A DNA stretch of 64,000 nt from Lichtheimia corymbifera B2541 (Eukaryota > Mucoromycota > Mucoromycetes > Mucorales > Lichtheimiaceae): assembly GCA_000697475.1 (NCBI GenBank), contig JNEU01001108.1, forward strand, positions 92,167 through 156,166. Direction: 5' to 3'. Numbering within the stretch: position 1 is the stretch's first letter; every line of letters starts with the position of its first letter. This document shows, in pieces, positions 44,797-57,199 of the stretch. The position numbers and the translations under genes are program-made. Below the pieces are notes generated by a model. It worked only from the letters and a program-made list of their open reading frames with translations, was not told the DNA's origin and made no database searches.

Positions 44797-45945
44797 ATGA
44801 TTCTCATAACAAGTGCTGATCAATACGTTGGGCATTGTATCGCCTCACACCTCGCATCACATCGATGTTTACGACCACGACTGCGGCTGGCTTGCCGTGA
44901 CAGAAATTTGTGCTTGGGATTTTCGAATAAGAATATCGACGTACAGCAAGTTGACTATTATCATCCGCACGAGCTAGCAAAAGCATTCCGAGGAATTGAT
45001 CACGTTATATTGGCGGTGGGCAACGAACATGATCGAGTGGCCATAGCTGAAAATATATGCAAGGTAGCTGGTCGTTCAGGCGTGAAATCAATTGTATGCA
45101 TATCGCAAGTGGGTGCTAGTGCCACCGAGTATCCACATCTCCGGCACTTTGCATCCATTGAAGACTTTGTAGTTAATACGAGAAATTGTGATTGGGTTAT
45201 TTTAAGGTAAGATAATTTTGGGAACAACAATAGAAGATCTTGTGTGAGCTAACACTTTTGGCTATCAAAGACCAGATTGGCTATATCAGCAATTCCACAT
45301 GTGGAGCCGGAGCATTGAGACCGATAGGAAAATGACGTTGCCGCTAGTCAACAAGGATGAGATATGTCCACTGGATGTGACCGATCTATGTTCTGCCATT
45401 GAAAGCTTATTATTGGTACCATCAAAGAAGCATATCCGAAGCATGATGCAAGATGCACATGTGGGACAAGTCTACACGCTCACAGGACCAGAGCCTGTCA
45501 ATGGCCAACAACTTGTGGATTGCTTGAGTCGAGGGACGGGATACACTAAATTTATCTACCAGCCTGTGCGTTCCATGGATACGGCTTATTACTTGCAAGG
45601 TTTAATCAAGGATATATGGTTCGATGCCCGTGTCAAACAAGAGCATCAGCGCATGTACAATGATCCACTCGATGACAGCGATGATTATTCCACTCGAGTA
45701 TTCAATGCACCAACAGGTAAATAAAAATACATAGAGAGAGCCTTATTTCCTTCATTTGATTTACTAAACTAGTTTATTATGCAGAGGTTCAAATTCAAAC
45801 ATGGATCGAGTATTTTGATTGGGTGCATGCAACAGGTGGCAGCGTATGTGTTCCTCATATGAAGATGCTTCTGAAACATCAATCAGGCACCACGATCCAG
45901 GACTTTTTCAACAAGCATCGCAATAGCTTCAAGCCACGTGTATGA
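44797..45945 (+). CDS. NmrA-like NAD(P)-binding protein (atypical SDR)
   Basis: 338 aa, exons 44797-45206, 45271-45716, 45785-45945. Rossmann start MILITSADQYVGHCIASHL (a degenerate GxxGxxG), then FRGIDHVILAVGNEHDRVAI, SGVKSIVCISQVGAS, WVILRPDWLYQQFHMW, CPLDVTDLCSAI and VYTLTGPEPVNGQQL; these follow NmrA/HSCARG and related atypical SDRs, which bind NAD(P) as redox sensors or reductases. The glycine-rich loop is not canonical (SADQYVG), so cofactor binding may be altered. The start at 44797 puts the beta-1 strand at the N-terminus; an upstream in-frame ATG (44707) adds a nonconserved 30 residues. The role is unknown. Confidence 0.82.
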
Positions 45946-46127
45946 TTTATTCATGTAATAAAGAGAGAACTACACAAGTTGAAATAGGAGATTGCTGCTG
46001 GTGGGTGGGTGGGGGTCGAGAGAGACACGAGGACAAGCAAAAAAGAGACCCAGGTTACGATGAGGACGCACGCAGCTGTGATTTTCTTTCTCTATCTCTT
46101 TCTTTCACTCCTCGCTTTCGTACGGTT

Positions 46128-47462
46128 ATGAGTTACACGCAGACTATTCAAGCATCGTCCTCTTCAAGAGATCACCAGCATACTGTACAGCAATCGGATG
46201 CCAAAAAAAAGAGCAGTAAATGACTCCAGAATGGAACGGGCACAATGCGCTCCTCTGACAATGGGTGCGGTTAGGCAGAAAGTGTGTTGACCCTGAGCAT
46301 GTCAAATCGCCTCATCCTCCAGCTGCCGGTACAACAACGTCGTCAAAGGCTGGGTCGTTTAAGGCTTCGTTTGGATCCAAAACAGGCTTCTTGTCACTAT
46401 TGCTCTGCTGCACTGCGGGAGCGGCTGGTCCCCTGGTCGACGACGACAAGTCATCTATTTTCAAGCAGCAACGACGTCCTCCAAGCATACAACAAAGGAA
46501 ACAACCACCTCACATCAATACTGATCCTGTGCTATTGACTGGAAACGAGACACCAGTAACATCGAATACGCCGTTATCATCACCCAACGTATGTATCACA
46601 ACAACACTAACAATTCTCAATGCATTGATGATTGATGTTTCAAGCAACAACTACAACAGGACGAAGAAGGCCATCTTGTAAGGTTGTTACCACCCATGGA
46701 TAGTGAGGATGAAGGAAGGAAATGCCTAGTGCTTGATCTGGATGAGACTTTGGTTCATAGTTCATTCAAGGTAATGATGGCTTCTTTATGATGGAAGATA
46801 ATACAATACTCAACCTCGGTCAATGCGCATTAGATCATTCCGAATCCTGATTTCATTGTACCAGTGGAGATTGAAAATCAGTATCACAATGTCTATGTCC
46901 TCAAGAGACCCGGGGTCGATGAATTCATGCGCAAAATGGGCGAACAATATGAGGTGGTGGTCTTTACTGCGAGCTTGTCAAAGGTAAATTTGATCCATTC
47001 CGTCATTCGCTTATCTTTACTAAGCAAGCCTCTCTTTGTATTTATAGTATGCAGATCCTGTTTTGGACATGTTGGATATACACAAGGTTGTAAAACATCG
47101 GCTATTCAGGGAGGCGTGTTGCAATTACAAAGGCACCTACGTCAAGGTATGTTATATTTTGCTGCGGTCATGCTTGCAACCATGAGGATAACGAAGGCTG
47201 GGTTTCTTTTGGGGGTGGGATGGCAAAGGACCTTTCCCAGCTGGGACGTGATCTCTCCGGTGCCATTATACTGGATAATTCCCCTGCCAGTTACCTATTC
47301 CACAATGCCAATGCTGTTCCCATATCTACATGGTTCAACGATCCTCACGACACCGAACTCAGCGACCTGGTGGACTTTTTGCAAGATCTCTCAAAAGTGG
47401 ACGATGTCACCAGCATTCTCAATACCAACTTGAACAATGAGCTTTCTTTTTCCACCCGGTAA
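46128..47462 (+). CDS. PSR1: Psr1/Nem1-type HAD phosphatase (CTD small-phosphatase family)
   Basis: 336 aa, six exons: 46128-46215, 46275-46588, 46645-46770, 46834-46983, 47048-47146, 47229-47462. The N-terminal 150 residues are Ser/Gln-rich with [11 protein letters not shown] and precede the FCPH catalytic domain: [17 protein letters not shown] (DLDET nucleophile motif), [49 protein letters not shown] and [17 protein letters not shown], then [10 protein letters not shown]. This matches yeast Psr1/Psr2, plasma-membrane phosphatases required for salt stress response. The cysteine-containing region could anchor by palmitoylation, but it is not at the extreme N-terminus. Orthology to Psr1 versus other SCP-like enzymes is probable, not certain. 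Confidence 0.9.
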
Positions 47463-47832
47463 TATTCCATGCTAGTACTCGTCTCCCTCCCTTTTTCCCT
47501 CCAACAATATACCCTGTAATGGGCTTGTAATCTCAAATATATCAATCGTCAATACTTGCAACAACAATATTACTGTCCAAAACCATTGTTATTTAAATGA
47601 GCATGTAGAAAGAAAAAGACGCTTGCCATAATACCATCTACACATAGAAGAGAGAAGCATCGAATATGTATATATCCACGATGCTATGCATTACGTTCAT
47701 TTTTTTTGTTTCCAACAGAAGGTACAGCCCTGATTAAACGCTGAATGAAAATGGGGACAATGGCATCAAGGAATCATCTTCATTATTGTTGCATAGTACG
47801 GTGTTCATTGTGAATGCATAATACGTAGCCTG
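47463..47832. other. Convergent 3' flanks
   Basis: AT-rich 3' regions of the PSR1-like and H-protein genes. No gene seen. Confidence 0.45.
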
Positions 47833-48622
47833 TTACGCATCATTGTCCTTATCAGCCTTCGCGCAGTATGCTGCATAGGCATCCTCATCCATAAGATCCT
47901 TGGAATCCGTTTCCTCGATATTGGACATCTTTATCTGCACAAACCAGCCTAAGCAGATTCTTGATAAGCGATCCATCCCTTCTTATCACACACGGCAACC
48001 TTGTAATACATACCTTCAACTTCAGCGCTCTTGTTGATCAATGATGGCTCAGCGGTTAACTTCTCATTGACCAGAAAAATATCACCAGAGACGGGCGTGT
48101 AGATATCACTGGCAGCCTTTACGGATTCAATAGCACCGATATGATCTATGCATCGACATAGCATTTGTCAGCGTATGATGTTGTGAGATTGTCTCGCTTA
48201 TTATCATGATCATCACCATTCTTTTTGACTGTGTCACCGATAATGGGTACTTCCACAAACACGACATCCCCGAGTGCTCTTGCCATTCATCGTTAGCTAT
48301 CATCCCACCGTATCATGATAATGACTGATATATACATACTTTTGTGCATAGTCGGTTATACCAATTGTCGCAACACCATGGTTATCGACAACCAACCACT
48401 CGTGGTCCTTGGTGAACCTCGTTTTGACTATGGAAATGGATCGTGTTTACACATGCAACAGCCTCTAGAATATGTACGAAGCTTACCAGCTAGTGTGTGG
48501 TTGAACCGGGAAAAGGTTGTGTTTGCAAGTGATGTCATTGTTGGCATCATCCTGATACAGTTGTGGGTTCGTGCTTGCATAAGCGTGCGAAAAGTTGTAG
48601 TAGCAGCGGCGAATCGAATCAT
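47833..48622 (-). CDS. GCV3: Glycine cleavage system H protein, mitochondrial
   Basis: 177 aa, five exons: 48622-48487, 48427-48340, 48278-48217, 48145-48014, 47948-47833. A basic Thr/Arg-rich presequence ([18 protein letters not shown]) precedes the mature domain: [38 protein letters not shown], then the lipoylation site [12 protein letters not shown] (Lys about residue 105), [16 protein letters not shown] and an acidic C-terminus ([20 protein letters not shown]). The last intron is needed: without it the protein ends early in a nonconserved [10 protein letters not shown] tail. It shuttles the aminomethyl group between the P, T and L proteins of glycine decarboxylase in the matrix. Confidence 0.94.
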
Positions 48623-48838
48623 ATTGTAAAAAGAGAGAACGATAGATAAGTGATCCACAATTGCGTATCGGTTGTATAAATACGGCGATAATGCTCCGTG
48701 TTTGTTCATTTTACCTTGCAAAGTTGCGTGGGAGTCAAACCTTAACAGATGTGCGGCATTTAAACATTGGATTCATATCAATGCTCTTTTGATAACCCCA
48801 TCCTCTTCTTTATCCCGTCCCTCTCCTCCCTTTTCGAC

Positions 48839-51800
48839 ATGGCCAACGACACCGACAAACTTACCATTTGCATTGACCGAGGTGGCACATTTACTGACTG
48901 CATTGGTTTCTTGGGCAAACCCGGTGCACCCAACACGCGTGAATTCGTCGTCAAACTCTTGTCTGAAGATCCCGCCAACTACAAGGATGCACCCACCGAA
49001 GGCATTCGTCGCATTGTCGAAATGGCTACTGGCAAAACTATTCCGCGTAACGAGCCTGTACCCACGGATAGAATTGGTAAGTGCATCTGCGTCCATGTTT
49101 ATTTATGCATGCAAAGGTCTCACCGAGTATAATAGACAGCGTGCGTATGGGAACGACTGTGGCTACCAATGCCCTGTTGGAACGCAAGGGTGAACCATGT
49201 GCCTTTATTATTACCAAGGGTTTCCGAGATCTCTTGAGCATTGGTAGAGTATATCTGGTGATGTGAGGGTATCGAGCTTACTGACTAATCTGTTTATTCC
49301 ACCAGGCAACCAATCACGTCCTCGTATCTTTGATTTGTCGATCACCAAGCCTGATGTGCTCCAACAAAGCGTGGTTGAGGTGGATGAGCGGTATGTTGTG
49401 TTTCAAGGTGCTTGAGCTCTTTTGCTGACGAATAACATGATAGTGTTGTATTGATAAACTCGGATGCTGCAATGGATCGTGTGGAAAACCCCGAGCAAGT
49501 TCCAGGAGCAGTAGAAGGCATTTCGGGTGAATGGATTCAAGTATTGCGAAAACCAGGTATTTTTGATCATGATATGACAAGGTCCAATGCACCTTCTCAC
49601 ATTTCATTGGCACTAGATTTACAAGCTGTGAAGAAAGACTTGCAAGCCCTCTATGACAATGGTCTCCGCAGTATTGCTGTGTGCCTGATGCATTCATACA
49701 CATTCCCAGGTACCATACCATACAAAGCTCACAACTCATACACACAACATATGAAAACTAACAGTGGATTTTTCTACATAGATCATGAAAATATGATTGG
49801 TGATGTTGCTCGTGACATTGGCTTCACACACATTTCGTTATCCCACGAGGTGATGCCCATGGTCAAGATTGTGCCTCGTGGTACTTCGGCTACAGCTGAC
49901 GCCTATTTGACTCCCTGTATTCAAAAATACATTCAAGGCTTTGTCAGTGGATTCGATGATGGATTCAAGACTAAAAGGACCAAGCTTCAATTTATGCAAA
50001 GCGATGGTGGTCTGGTGCCAGTAAGCAACTTTTCCGGTTTCAGAGCCATCCTATCAGGACCCGCTGGTGGTGTCGTAGGATACAGTGCCACATCCTTTGA
50101 AGCAGACAATGGAGAGCCTGTTATTGGTTTTGATATGGGAGGAACAAGTACAGGTAATTATTATTACTGCTACCAAGGGACGGGTCGGATTACTAATGTT
50201 CGTGGTAGACGTATCGCGTTATGGTGGAGCTTTTGAGCATGTGTTTGAGACCACTACAGCTGGTATCACGATCCAAGCACCTCAATTGGACATCAACACA
50301 GTGGCAGCAGGAGGTGGTTCTATGTTGTTCTTCAAGAATGGCATGTTTGTGGTTGGACCCGAGGTAAGACAAAGAGACGTTGGTGGTCTAAATGTGGTAT
50401 ACTTACATCCTTTGTAAAGAGTGCTGGTGCACATCCCGGGCCTGCGTGTTACAGGTATGTCAAAATGCACGTCTTTCTTATTTTACAGGTCGCTTATATC
50501 ATGATTCATTATATAGAAAAGGAGGCCCACTCGCAGTTTCAGATGCCAATTTGTTTTTGGGTCGATTGCTTCCAGAATATTTTCCAAAAATCTTTGGACC
50601 AACAGAAGATCAGCCATTGGATGTCGATATTGTCCGAGAAAAGTTCACCAAGCTTGCTGAAGAGATCAACGCGGCAAACCCAGGAGATACAAAGAGTGTG
50701 GATGAAGTCGTATATGGATTTCTCAAGGTGGCCAATGAGACAATGTGCCGTCCTATTCGCTCGTTGACAGAAGCAAAAGGCCACAATACCAGTCATCATA
50801 CCCTTGCTGTTTTCGGTGGTGCTGGTGGACAGCATGGTAAGGAAAAGCTGGTGCCATGGAACCTGTGTTTTGGAGACTGATATTACATATATACATTAGC
50901 TTGTGGTATCGCACGCAATTTGGGCATCAGCAAGATTATCCTATATCGCCACAGCTCGATTCTCTCTGCATTTGGTTTGGCTTTGGCAGATGTGGTTCAA
51001 GAGGTGCAAGAGCCATCAGCTGAAACTCTCGGTCAAGAAGCAATGCCCCGACTTCAAGAACGCGTCAATCATTTGATCCAGAATTGTACAAACGAGCTTT
51101 CTGCAAAGCAAGGATTCCAAACCAGTGATGTTACAACCGAGATTTACCTCAATTTGAGATACGAAGGCACCGATTGCGCTTTGATGACTCTCAAGCCCGA
51201 AGATTCTTGGGATTTTGAAAACACCTTTGTTCAGCTCTACAAGCAAGAATTCGGCTTTGCATTGACTGATCGCAAGATTATCGTGGATGATATCCGTGTG
51301 CGTGGTATTGGACATACCTTGGGTGGCGACAAAGCATTGACTCCAAAGCATGAGCTCGATACGCTTGATATCAAGGATGCTGACCCTGTTGCATTACGCG
51401 ATACTGTTACATCCGTCTACTTTGAATCGATCGGCCGCGACAACAATGTGCCAGTCTACAGACTTCAAAATCTCCCACCTGGAACACGCGTTACTGGTCC
51501 TGCAATCATTATCGATGCCACAGCAACCATTGTCGTGGAACCCTTCTGTGCCGCCGTGGTTACATCACAACACATTACCATCACAGTTGGAAAAGGTGAA
51601 AGGAAAAAGATTACCACCGAACTCGAGCCTATCCAGCTATCCATTTTCTCGCACCGTTTCATGAGCATTGCAGAACAAATGGGTCGCAGCTTACAAAAGA
51701 CTGCTATCAGCACCAACATCAAGGAACGTTTAGGTAAGGCTTTTAGCTTTCCCTTTGGGATACTAGTAGCTTACAAGAAGATTACGTTTATAGATTTCTC

Positions 51801-53800
51801 GTGCGCTTTGTTTGGCGCTGAAGGTGGATTGGTGGCGAATGCACCCCATATTCCTGTTCATCTTGGTGCTTTGAGCCATGCAGTGACATACCAACTCAAT
51901 TATTACAAGGGCAACCTTAAAGAAGGAGATGTCATCATGACAAATCATCCTGCTGCTGGTGGATCGCATTTACCAGGCAAGTATTTGATATTGATCTAGA
52001 CGGTGTTTCATTCTCATGGTGAATGTCCCAAAAAAAAAATAGATATCACAATCATCACCCCTGTTTTCGACAAAGGCAAGATTGTGTTCTTTGTGGCATC
52101 TCGTGCTCATCATGCGGACATTGGCGGCTTGACTGCAGGCAAGTTGAAACGCACACATGATCAAGGTCACCACTCACTCATAGATGGTAAAAATAGGTTC
52201 GATGCCACCCTTCTCCAAAGAGGTAAGATTCAAACGTCATTATCATAACACAACTTGTTTTACTAACGTTGATATCCTTCAGTTATACCAAGAGGGAGCC
52301 GCCATCAAGTCGTTCAAGGTTGTCCAGAATGGTGAGCTGGATATGAAAGGCATCAAGCATTATTTGTATGATGTTCCTGGATCCTACCCTGGTTGTTCTG
52401 GTACTCGATTGCTTCGCGATAATGTATCAGGTATGTAAAACGAGGAGGACAGTGTCCTGTGGATGGGTTGATGACAGATTTGGTTTTAGATATCAAGGCA
52501 CAGATTGCTTCCAACCAAAAGGGTATCAACCTTGTCAAGGCATTGATCGATGAATATTCCCTAGAGGTGGTTCAGGCTTACATGGCTCATATTCGTTCGA
52601 ATGCCGAGAATGCTGTACGGGATCTTCTCAAGGAATATGCTCGTAAACATGCGGATGGAGTATTATCAGCCACCGACTACATGGATGATGGAACCCCTAT
52701 TTCACTCAAGATCACAATCGACAAGGATACGGGAAATGCAGTGTTTGATTTTGAAGGCACTGGTCCAGAGGTCTATGGCAACACCAACACACCTGAAAGC
52801 GTATGCCACAGTGCCTTGATTTATTGCGTTCGATGTCTGGTAGCCCAGGATATTCCGCTCAACTCAGGTTGTCTCGAGCCGATCGATATCCGAATTCCAC
52901 CTAGATCCATTTTGAGCCCATCAGAGACATGTGCGGTCGTTGGAGGAAATGTCTTGACAAGTCAACGTATTGTCGATGTGATATTCAAGGCTTTTGGTGC
53001 TTGTGCAGCAAGTCAGGGTGACTGCAACAACCTCACATTCGGAAAGAACGCTACTGATAAAGGTACCGGATGGGGATACTATGAAACGATCGCTGGTGGT
53101 AAGTGTGTCTTTGTGTATTTATGAGCAAAGAATATTCATTGTTGCATGTTTAGGTCACGGAGCGGGACCGGGATGGCATGGCCAAGATGGCGTGCATACG
53201 GTAAGTCATTCTCCGCATTTGATCCATTACATACAACCCACCTAACGTGATATAATTTCTAGCATATGACCAATACTCGCATCACCGACCCCGAGATTTT
53301 CGAACGTCGTTATCCTGTGTTATTGCGTGAATTCTCCTTGCGACAAGGTAAATCAATAAATCATGGTGGTAGAGGAATATGCTTTGTAATAACCCATCTG
53401 GTTTGCAGGATCGGGAGGCAACGGCTTTTACCGTGGTGGCAATGGTGTTATCCGTGACATTGAATATCTCGAAGACGACATACAAGTATCTATCCTATCC
53501 GAACGTCGCGTATTCAGGCCATATGGCATGCAAGGAGGAGAGGATGGCAAATCCGGATTGAATTTGTGGATCAGACATGTCAATGGCGGTGATAAGGTGC
53601 TTACTCTGAACTTGTCTGGGAAAAATACGGCCTTATTTGGTAAAGGAGATCGCATTATCATCCAAACGCCAGGTGGTGGTGGATATGGTCAACCTGGAGA
53701 TGTGGCACCTGCTGGCACCAATTTGTCTTCCACTCCGCACCCTATTGTCAAGGCCAGTGGCAGTTTAGGAGCATACAAGGAAATGCAAGAGAGTACATAG
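48839..53800 (+). CDS. OXP1: 5-Oxoprolinase (ATP-hydrolysing)
   Basis: 1312 aa in 18 exons: 48839-49076, 49136-49243, 49306-49390, 49444-49556, 49617-49709, 49782-50153, 50209-50363, 50420-50454, 50517-50836, 50900-51733, 51794-51976, 52043-52138, 52197-52222, 52283-52430, 52490-53098, 53154-53200, 53263-53347, 53409-53800. It opens 5-oxoproline to glutamate with ATP, completing glutathione turnover. HyuA-type half: [62 protein letters not shown]. HyuB-type half: [62 protein letters not shown]. Length fits the fused eukaryotic enzyme (about 1290). Introns 11 and 12 have GC donors; intron 4 is a stop-free 60 bases. Confidence 0.95.
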
Positions 53801-53988
53801 AACCTTTTTCTTCCACCCAATGATCTATAATACAACAATGGTAGAGGAAAAATGTCAGACTATATGCACACTGATTGTGGAGATCTTTTTCTTTCCATTT
53901 TATGGGTTAGGCTGGATAATAATATTTACAATAAAGTAACGAAGGAGGGGTAGTTGGGCTGGTGGTTTTTGTTATCCTCAACAATTTA

Positions 53989-54789
53989 CTACGACGAATG
54001 TATTGAAAAGGAAATCTCATCCATAAGCCTGTATGGATTGCCTGGATTTATAGTGACGTTCTCCATAGACAGCAAAAGCGTGCATTTGTTGCTTTGCTTG
54101 TTTTCATGGATAGCTGCATTCTGGGTTGTGTGGATGGTGATCTCAACAAAGAGTGGAAACTGCTGGAAAAATTCTTCCATATCTTGTGTAATCAGCGGCT
54201 GTCCATCCTCAAGCTGGTGATATGTGTAGACATGTCCTGTACGTATTTTAAGCAGCGCTTTGGAGACACTTTTAGGAATAAATTCGTGCTTCAAACGATC
54301 CAGGATCTCGTTGGCTATGCTGTCAACATTATCTTCAAGGATAGGAAGTAAGGGATCGTCAGCTTGCTTTCCACAAAGTTTCTGCTCGAGCCACTCTTCG
54401 AATAATCGTGAGATAAATGTTGCGTCTTTGCTACTGCTGCTGTTACCAAGGCTGGGTAACTGAAAAAGTATGGTCAATAAGAGTCAACAACATCGCAAGG
54501 GTCATATAAGCGTACAGAAATGAAATGATTGTCACCATCCATAAAATAAGTGTTTTGGTATATTGAGGCTGCATCCAAGCCGTTTTCTTCAAATAATGAA
54601 TCGTCATCGTCAGATTCTTCTTGATATGAGGTGCTGCATGGATCAATGATGGCTGTTGCATGGGCTCGTTTATCACTGAGATCGTTTGTCGAGTCAATAT
54701 GCTTTTCTAATGATGGTAATGTTGCGTAAAATGAGTACGTAGGCCCTCATCGATAATGGTTATGGTTGATTACCCAAAGTGCTCAGCAT
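53989..54789 (-). CDS. Uncharacterised acidic protein, 225 aa
   Basis: Predicted exons 54789-54774, 54706-54516 and 54459-53989. The first exon is only MLSTL plus one base and is the weakest part; the last two are well supported by intron signals (gtacgc...ttcag) and continuous phase. The N-terminal part is acidic (YQEESDDDDSLFEENGLD); the C-terminal 155 residues look folded: FISRLFEEWLEQKL, ILEDNVDSIANEILDRLKHE, FIPKSVSKALLKIRTGHVYT, FFQQFPLFVEITIHTTQNA. There is no signal peptide or TM helix. No family is recognised. Convergent with 5-oxoprolinase, 188 bases between stops. Confidence 0.55.
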
Positions 54790-55013
54790 GACAATCCTCC
54801 TGATTTTAAGATTTGTAGTTATACCGAACAGAAAAGAGACGCATTGGGAGGGGCACACTTTATATAATTTTTCTGCCTTCTCCTCATTGGTCGAATGCTT
54901 CTCGCATATTCTCTAGAATGGGAGCATCCTCAAACCTTCTTTTTTTTTTTTTACAATCCCCCCTTCTCTCATTGTCATTCCAATAGTAGCAGAATCACTT
55001 TTGAAAGCAGTCT

Positions 55014-56527
55014 TTATCTTTTTCCTTTATCCTTTCCTCCAACAGTGAAAAGCAATACACATCCTATAACTAGCACTGACCCACATCCTTTGTATGTCGT
55101 AAAGCCTACATGTATAAATTGTTAGCGGTTATCGAGAAGGCAGAGTTTTCTACTTACATTGGGCTGCGTCGGTATTGCAGTACCATAAATGACTGAGGAT
55201 ATAAACCAGAATTGCACGTAGTCCTTGCAAAATACCGGTGGCGACCTGTAATGTACTTGTTAGATAACATCCACCACCAGAGATAGGTTTCCAAAACACT
55301 TGCATTGCCTGTCCGATCCACCAGCTCATAGTAATTCCAAGAATGGGTAGCATTTGCAATTGTCACCAGAGCATACATGGCCGTCACTGAAAGCGTGCTC
55401 ACATCCGGGTCAATGTTGACAAGCGAATCCAATTGGGGAAGAGTGTAAATGCCGACCCAGAGGATTGACATAGCGGTCGCATAAAGTCCTGTGGTATAGC
55501 ATACACGTGCAGCCAATGGTGGGGGTATCTGTTTTGACAATATGCAATCCGAATACACGTATACGCATGCTAGAGAATCCAAATCAGATAAAGGTGTCAT
55601 GCACTCTAGCCCCATGTGTCTCTCTCTTACAATAGAAAAATGTTCCTCCCATGGTCATGATGGTGCCAAGCATTAATTTCGCAGCGCCTTGATCCTCGTT
55701 GTTGTCATCATTGATACCAAAGTTGCCAAATGAGCTCAGGGCAAGGCCTGCACTAGTACCGAAAATGGCGATCCATTGGAGACGAGTAAGAGTACGACCC
55801 ATGAAAATGTAGGTAAGAATAGCACACCAAATCACGACACTGCTATAGATCACTTGATACATCTAATGTGGTCCGTGAGCGTTATGGTAGACTAAAATGG
55901 TCAATGGATCTTACCCCGCTGCCGATCACTGAAAAACCCAGGGTTACGCAAAAGTTGGCTACCACATCCAGCACCGCCAACTTGAACACAGACTTGTGCT
56001 TGATTGGACCATCAACAACATCTTGATTACTTGCTGTAGTTGCTGCCACCTCGTCAGTGCTTCGTGATTTATCCTCTTCTCCATCGTCCAATATTTCCAT
56101 GCTTATTCGTTGACGCTAATTCAATCACATTTGAGTAAAGCCTTCTTATATCCATGTACCTCATAGTCCCATATATACCTCGTCTTCTCCATCATCAGCA
56201 TTGGTGGATACAGTTGTGTATTGATGCATTTTGCGTTGCCGTGCCAATATCACTGGAATAAGAAGGCCCACCAGAACCATACCAATGTATTGAGAGAGCT
56301 GTGTAAGATAACTGTCACCAGCTAAGTGTATGTTCATCTGCTGAATGAGTTGCTGAATTGAGACGACCCAATCTATTCATCCACCTACTTGCAGCCCCAG
56401 TATAAAATAGCCATTGAACTCCCAGTGTTGTAATGAGACCAGTAACCAGGAAAAGGACTTGGTGGAAAATAATATAGAGTCTGCTCGCACTAAGACATGG
56501 TGATGGTGAAGATGAAGCGGCGGTCAT
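55014..56527 (-). CDS. SLC35-like drug/metabolite (DMT) superfamily transporter
   Basis: 386 aa, seven exons: 56527-56389, 56321-56179, 56115-55915, 55862-55631, 55569-55304, 55245-55158, 55105-55014. About ten hydrophobic segments, beginning YIIFHQVLFLVTGLITTLG, then QYIGMVLVGLLIPVIL; an acidic/Ser-rich cytosolic loop with DDGEEDKSRSTDE; the EamA-style MYQVIYSSVVIWCAILTY, MGRTLTRLQWIAIFGTSAG, YTTGLYATAMSILWVGIY, GILQGLRAILVYILSHLWYC and a last helix GSVLVIGCVLLFTVGG with a KDKGKR tail (a KxKxx-like basic end). The family includes nucleotide-sugar and SLC35F-type carriers; the substrate is unknown. Intron 5 is best read as GC-AG (GCAAGT donor); the alternative gttttg donor adds two residues. 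Confidence 0.85.
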
Positions 56528-57199
56528 TTTGCTCGGTGCCTTTCGGGATCATGAAGGGGAAGCAAAAGGGGTGTTCCACTAGCTCGAGAAGCAATCGCGG
56601 AGAAGATAGATCTCCCTGTGTCACTCTATGTACCCACGTTTATTATAGTAATAGAACTTGACAAGGCTTGTACTATCCCATCATGTAGACAATGAAATGA
56701 TACCAACCTGCATTTGCTTTCATTATCAATATCGGCCGTTACTTCGGTATGGTCATTATTACTGCAGTTACGCTTGATCAATTACTTTTGAGTGATTGGT
56801 ATCTCTTTTCTGACATAGCTAATGTCACAAAGCATCGCGATTCACCATATCTGGCAAGGGAAACATCAAGGATGCCATTGCTCTTGAATAACCTGCCCCT
56901 TACATTTTCCAATCTCTCTCGTTATATGTAGCACCATGCACCCTAGATGAAATTGTAGTATGGCTTTTTTTCCAAGTAAACATGCGTTGATTGTCTCTTC
57001 CTTTTCGCTTCCGGCAGAACCATGACACCAACAGCCTACAACTTCGGATACTGCGAATGATAAAGAAATAGCAGCGTTGCCCCTTGTCAATCATCCGACC
57101 TTTGTCATTTCAGCGTTTGCACTCAGTTCTCCATCATGCTTATAGTACTCTCGACACCATCCATTAGGCATCACCATTACAGGATAGGTAAATACGTAT
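56528..57199. other. Intergenic region
   Basis: AT-rich upstream DNA of the SLC35-like gene; no gene, RNA or repeat recognised. Confidence 0.4.

Noticed and set aside
47949..48145. Shorter H protein ending GWIAYQESA
   Set aside because: Splicing the last intron gives the conserved [14 protein letters not shown]-terminus; the short form is read-through into the intron.
53528..53800. Separate small gene at the end of 5-oxoprolinase
   Set aside because: It is the last exon of the enzyme, in phase with the upstream exons and carrying the GGGGYG motif.
39259..56527. Metabolic gene cluster (inositol oxygenase, oxoprolinase, H protein, transporter)
   Set aside because: Enzymes belong to unrelated pathways, no shared regulator is present, and orientation is mixed; adjacency is best explained by ordinary gene order.
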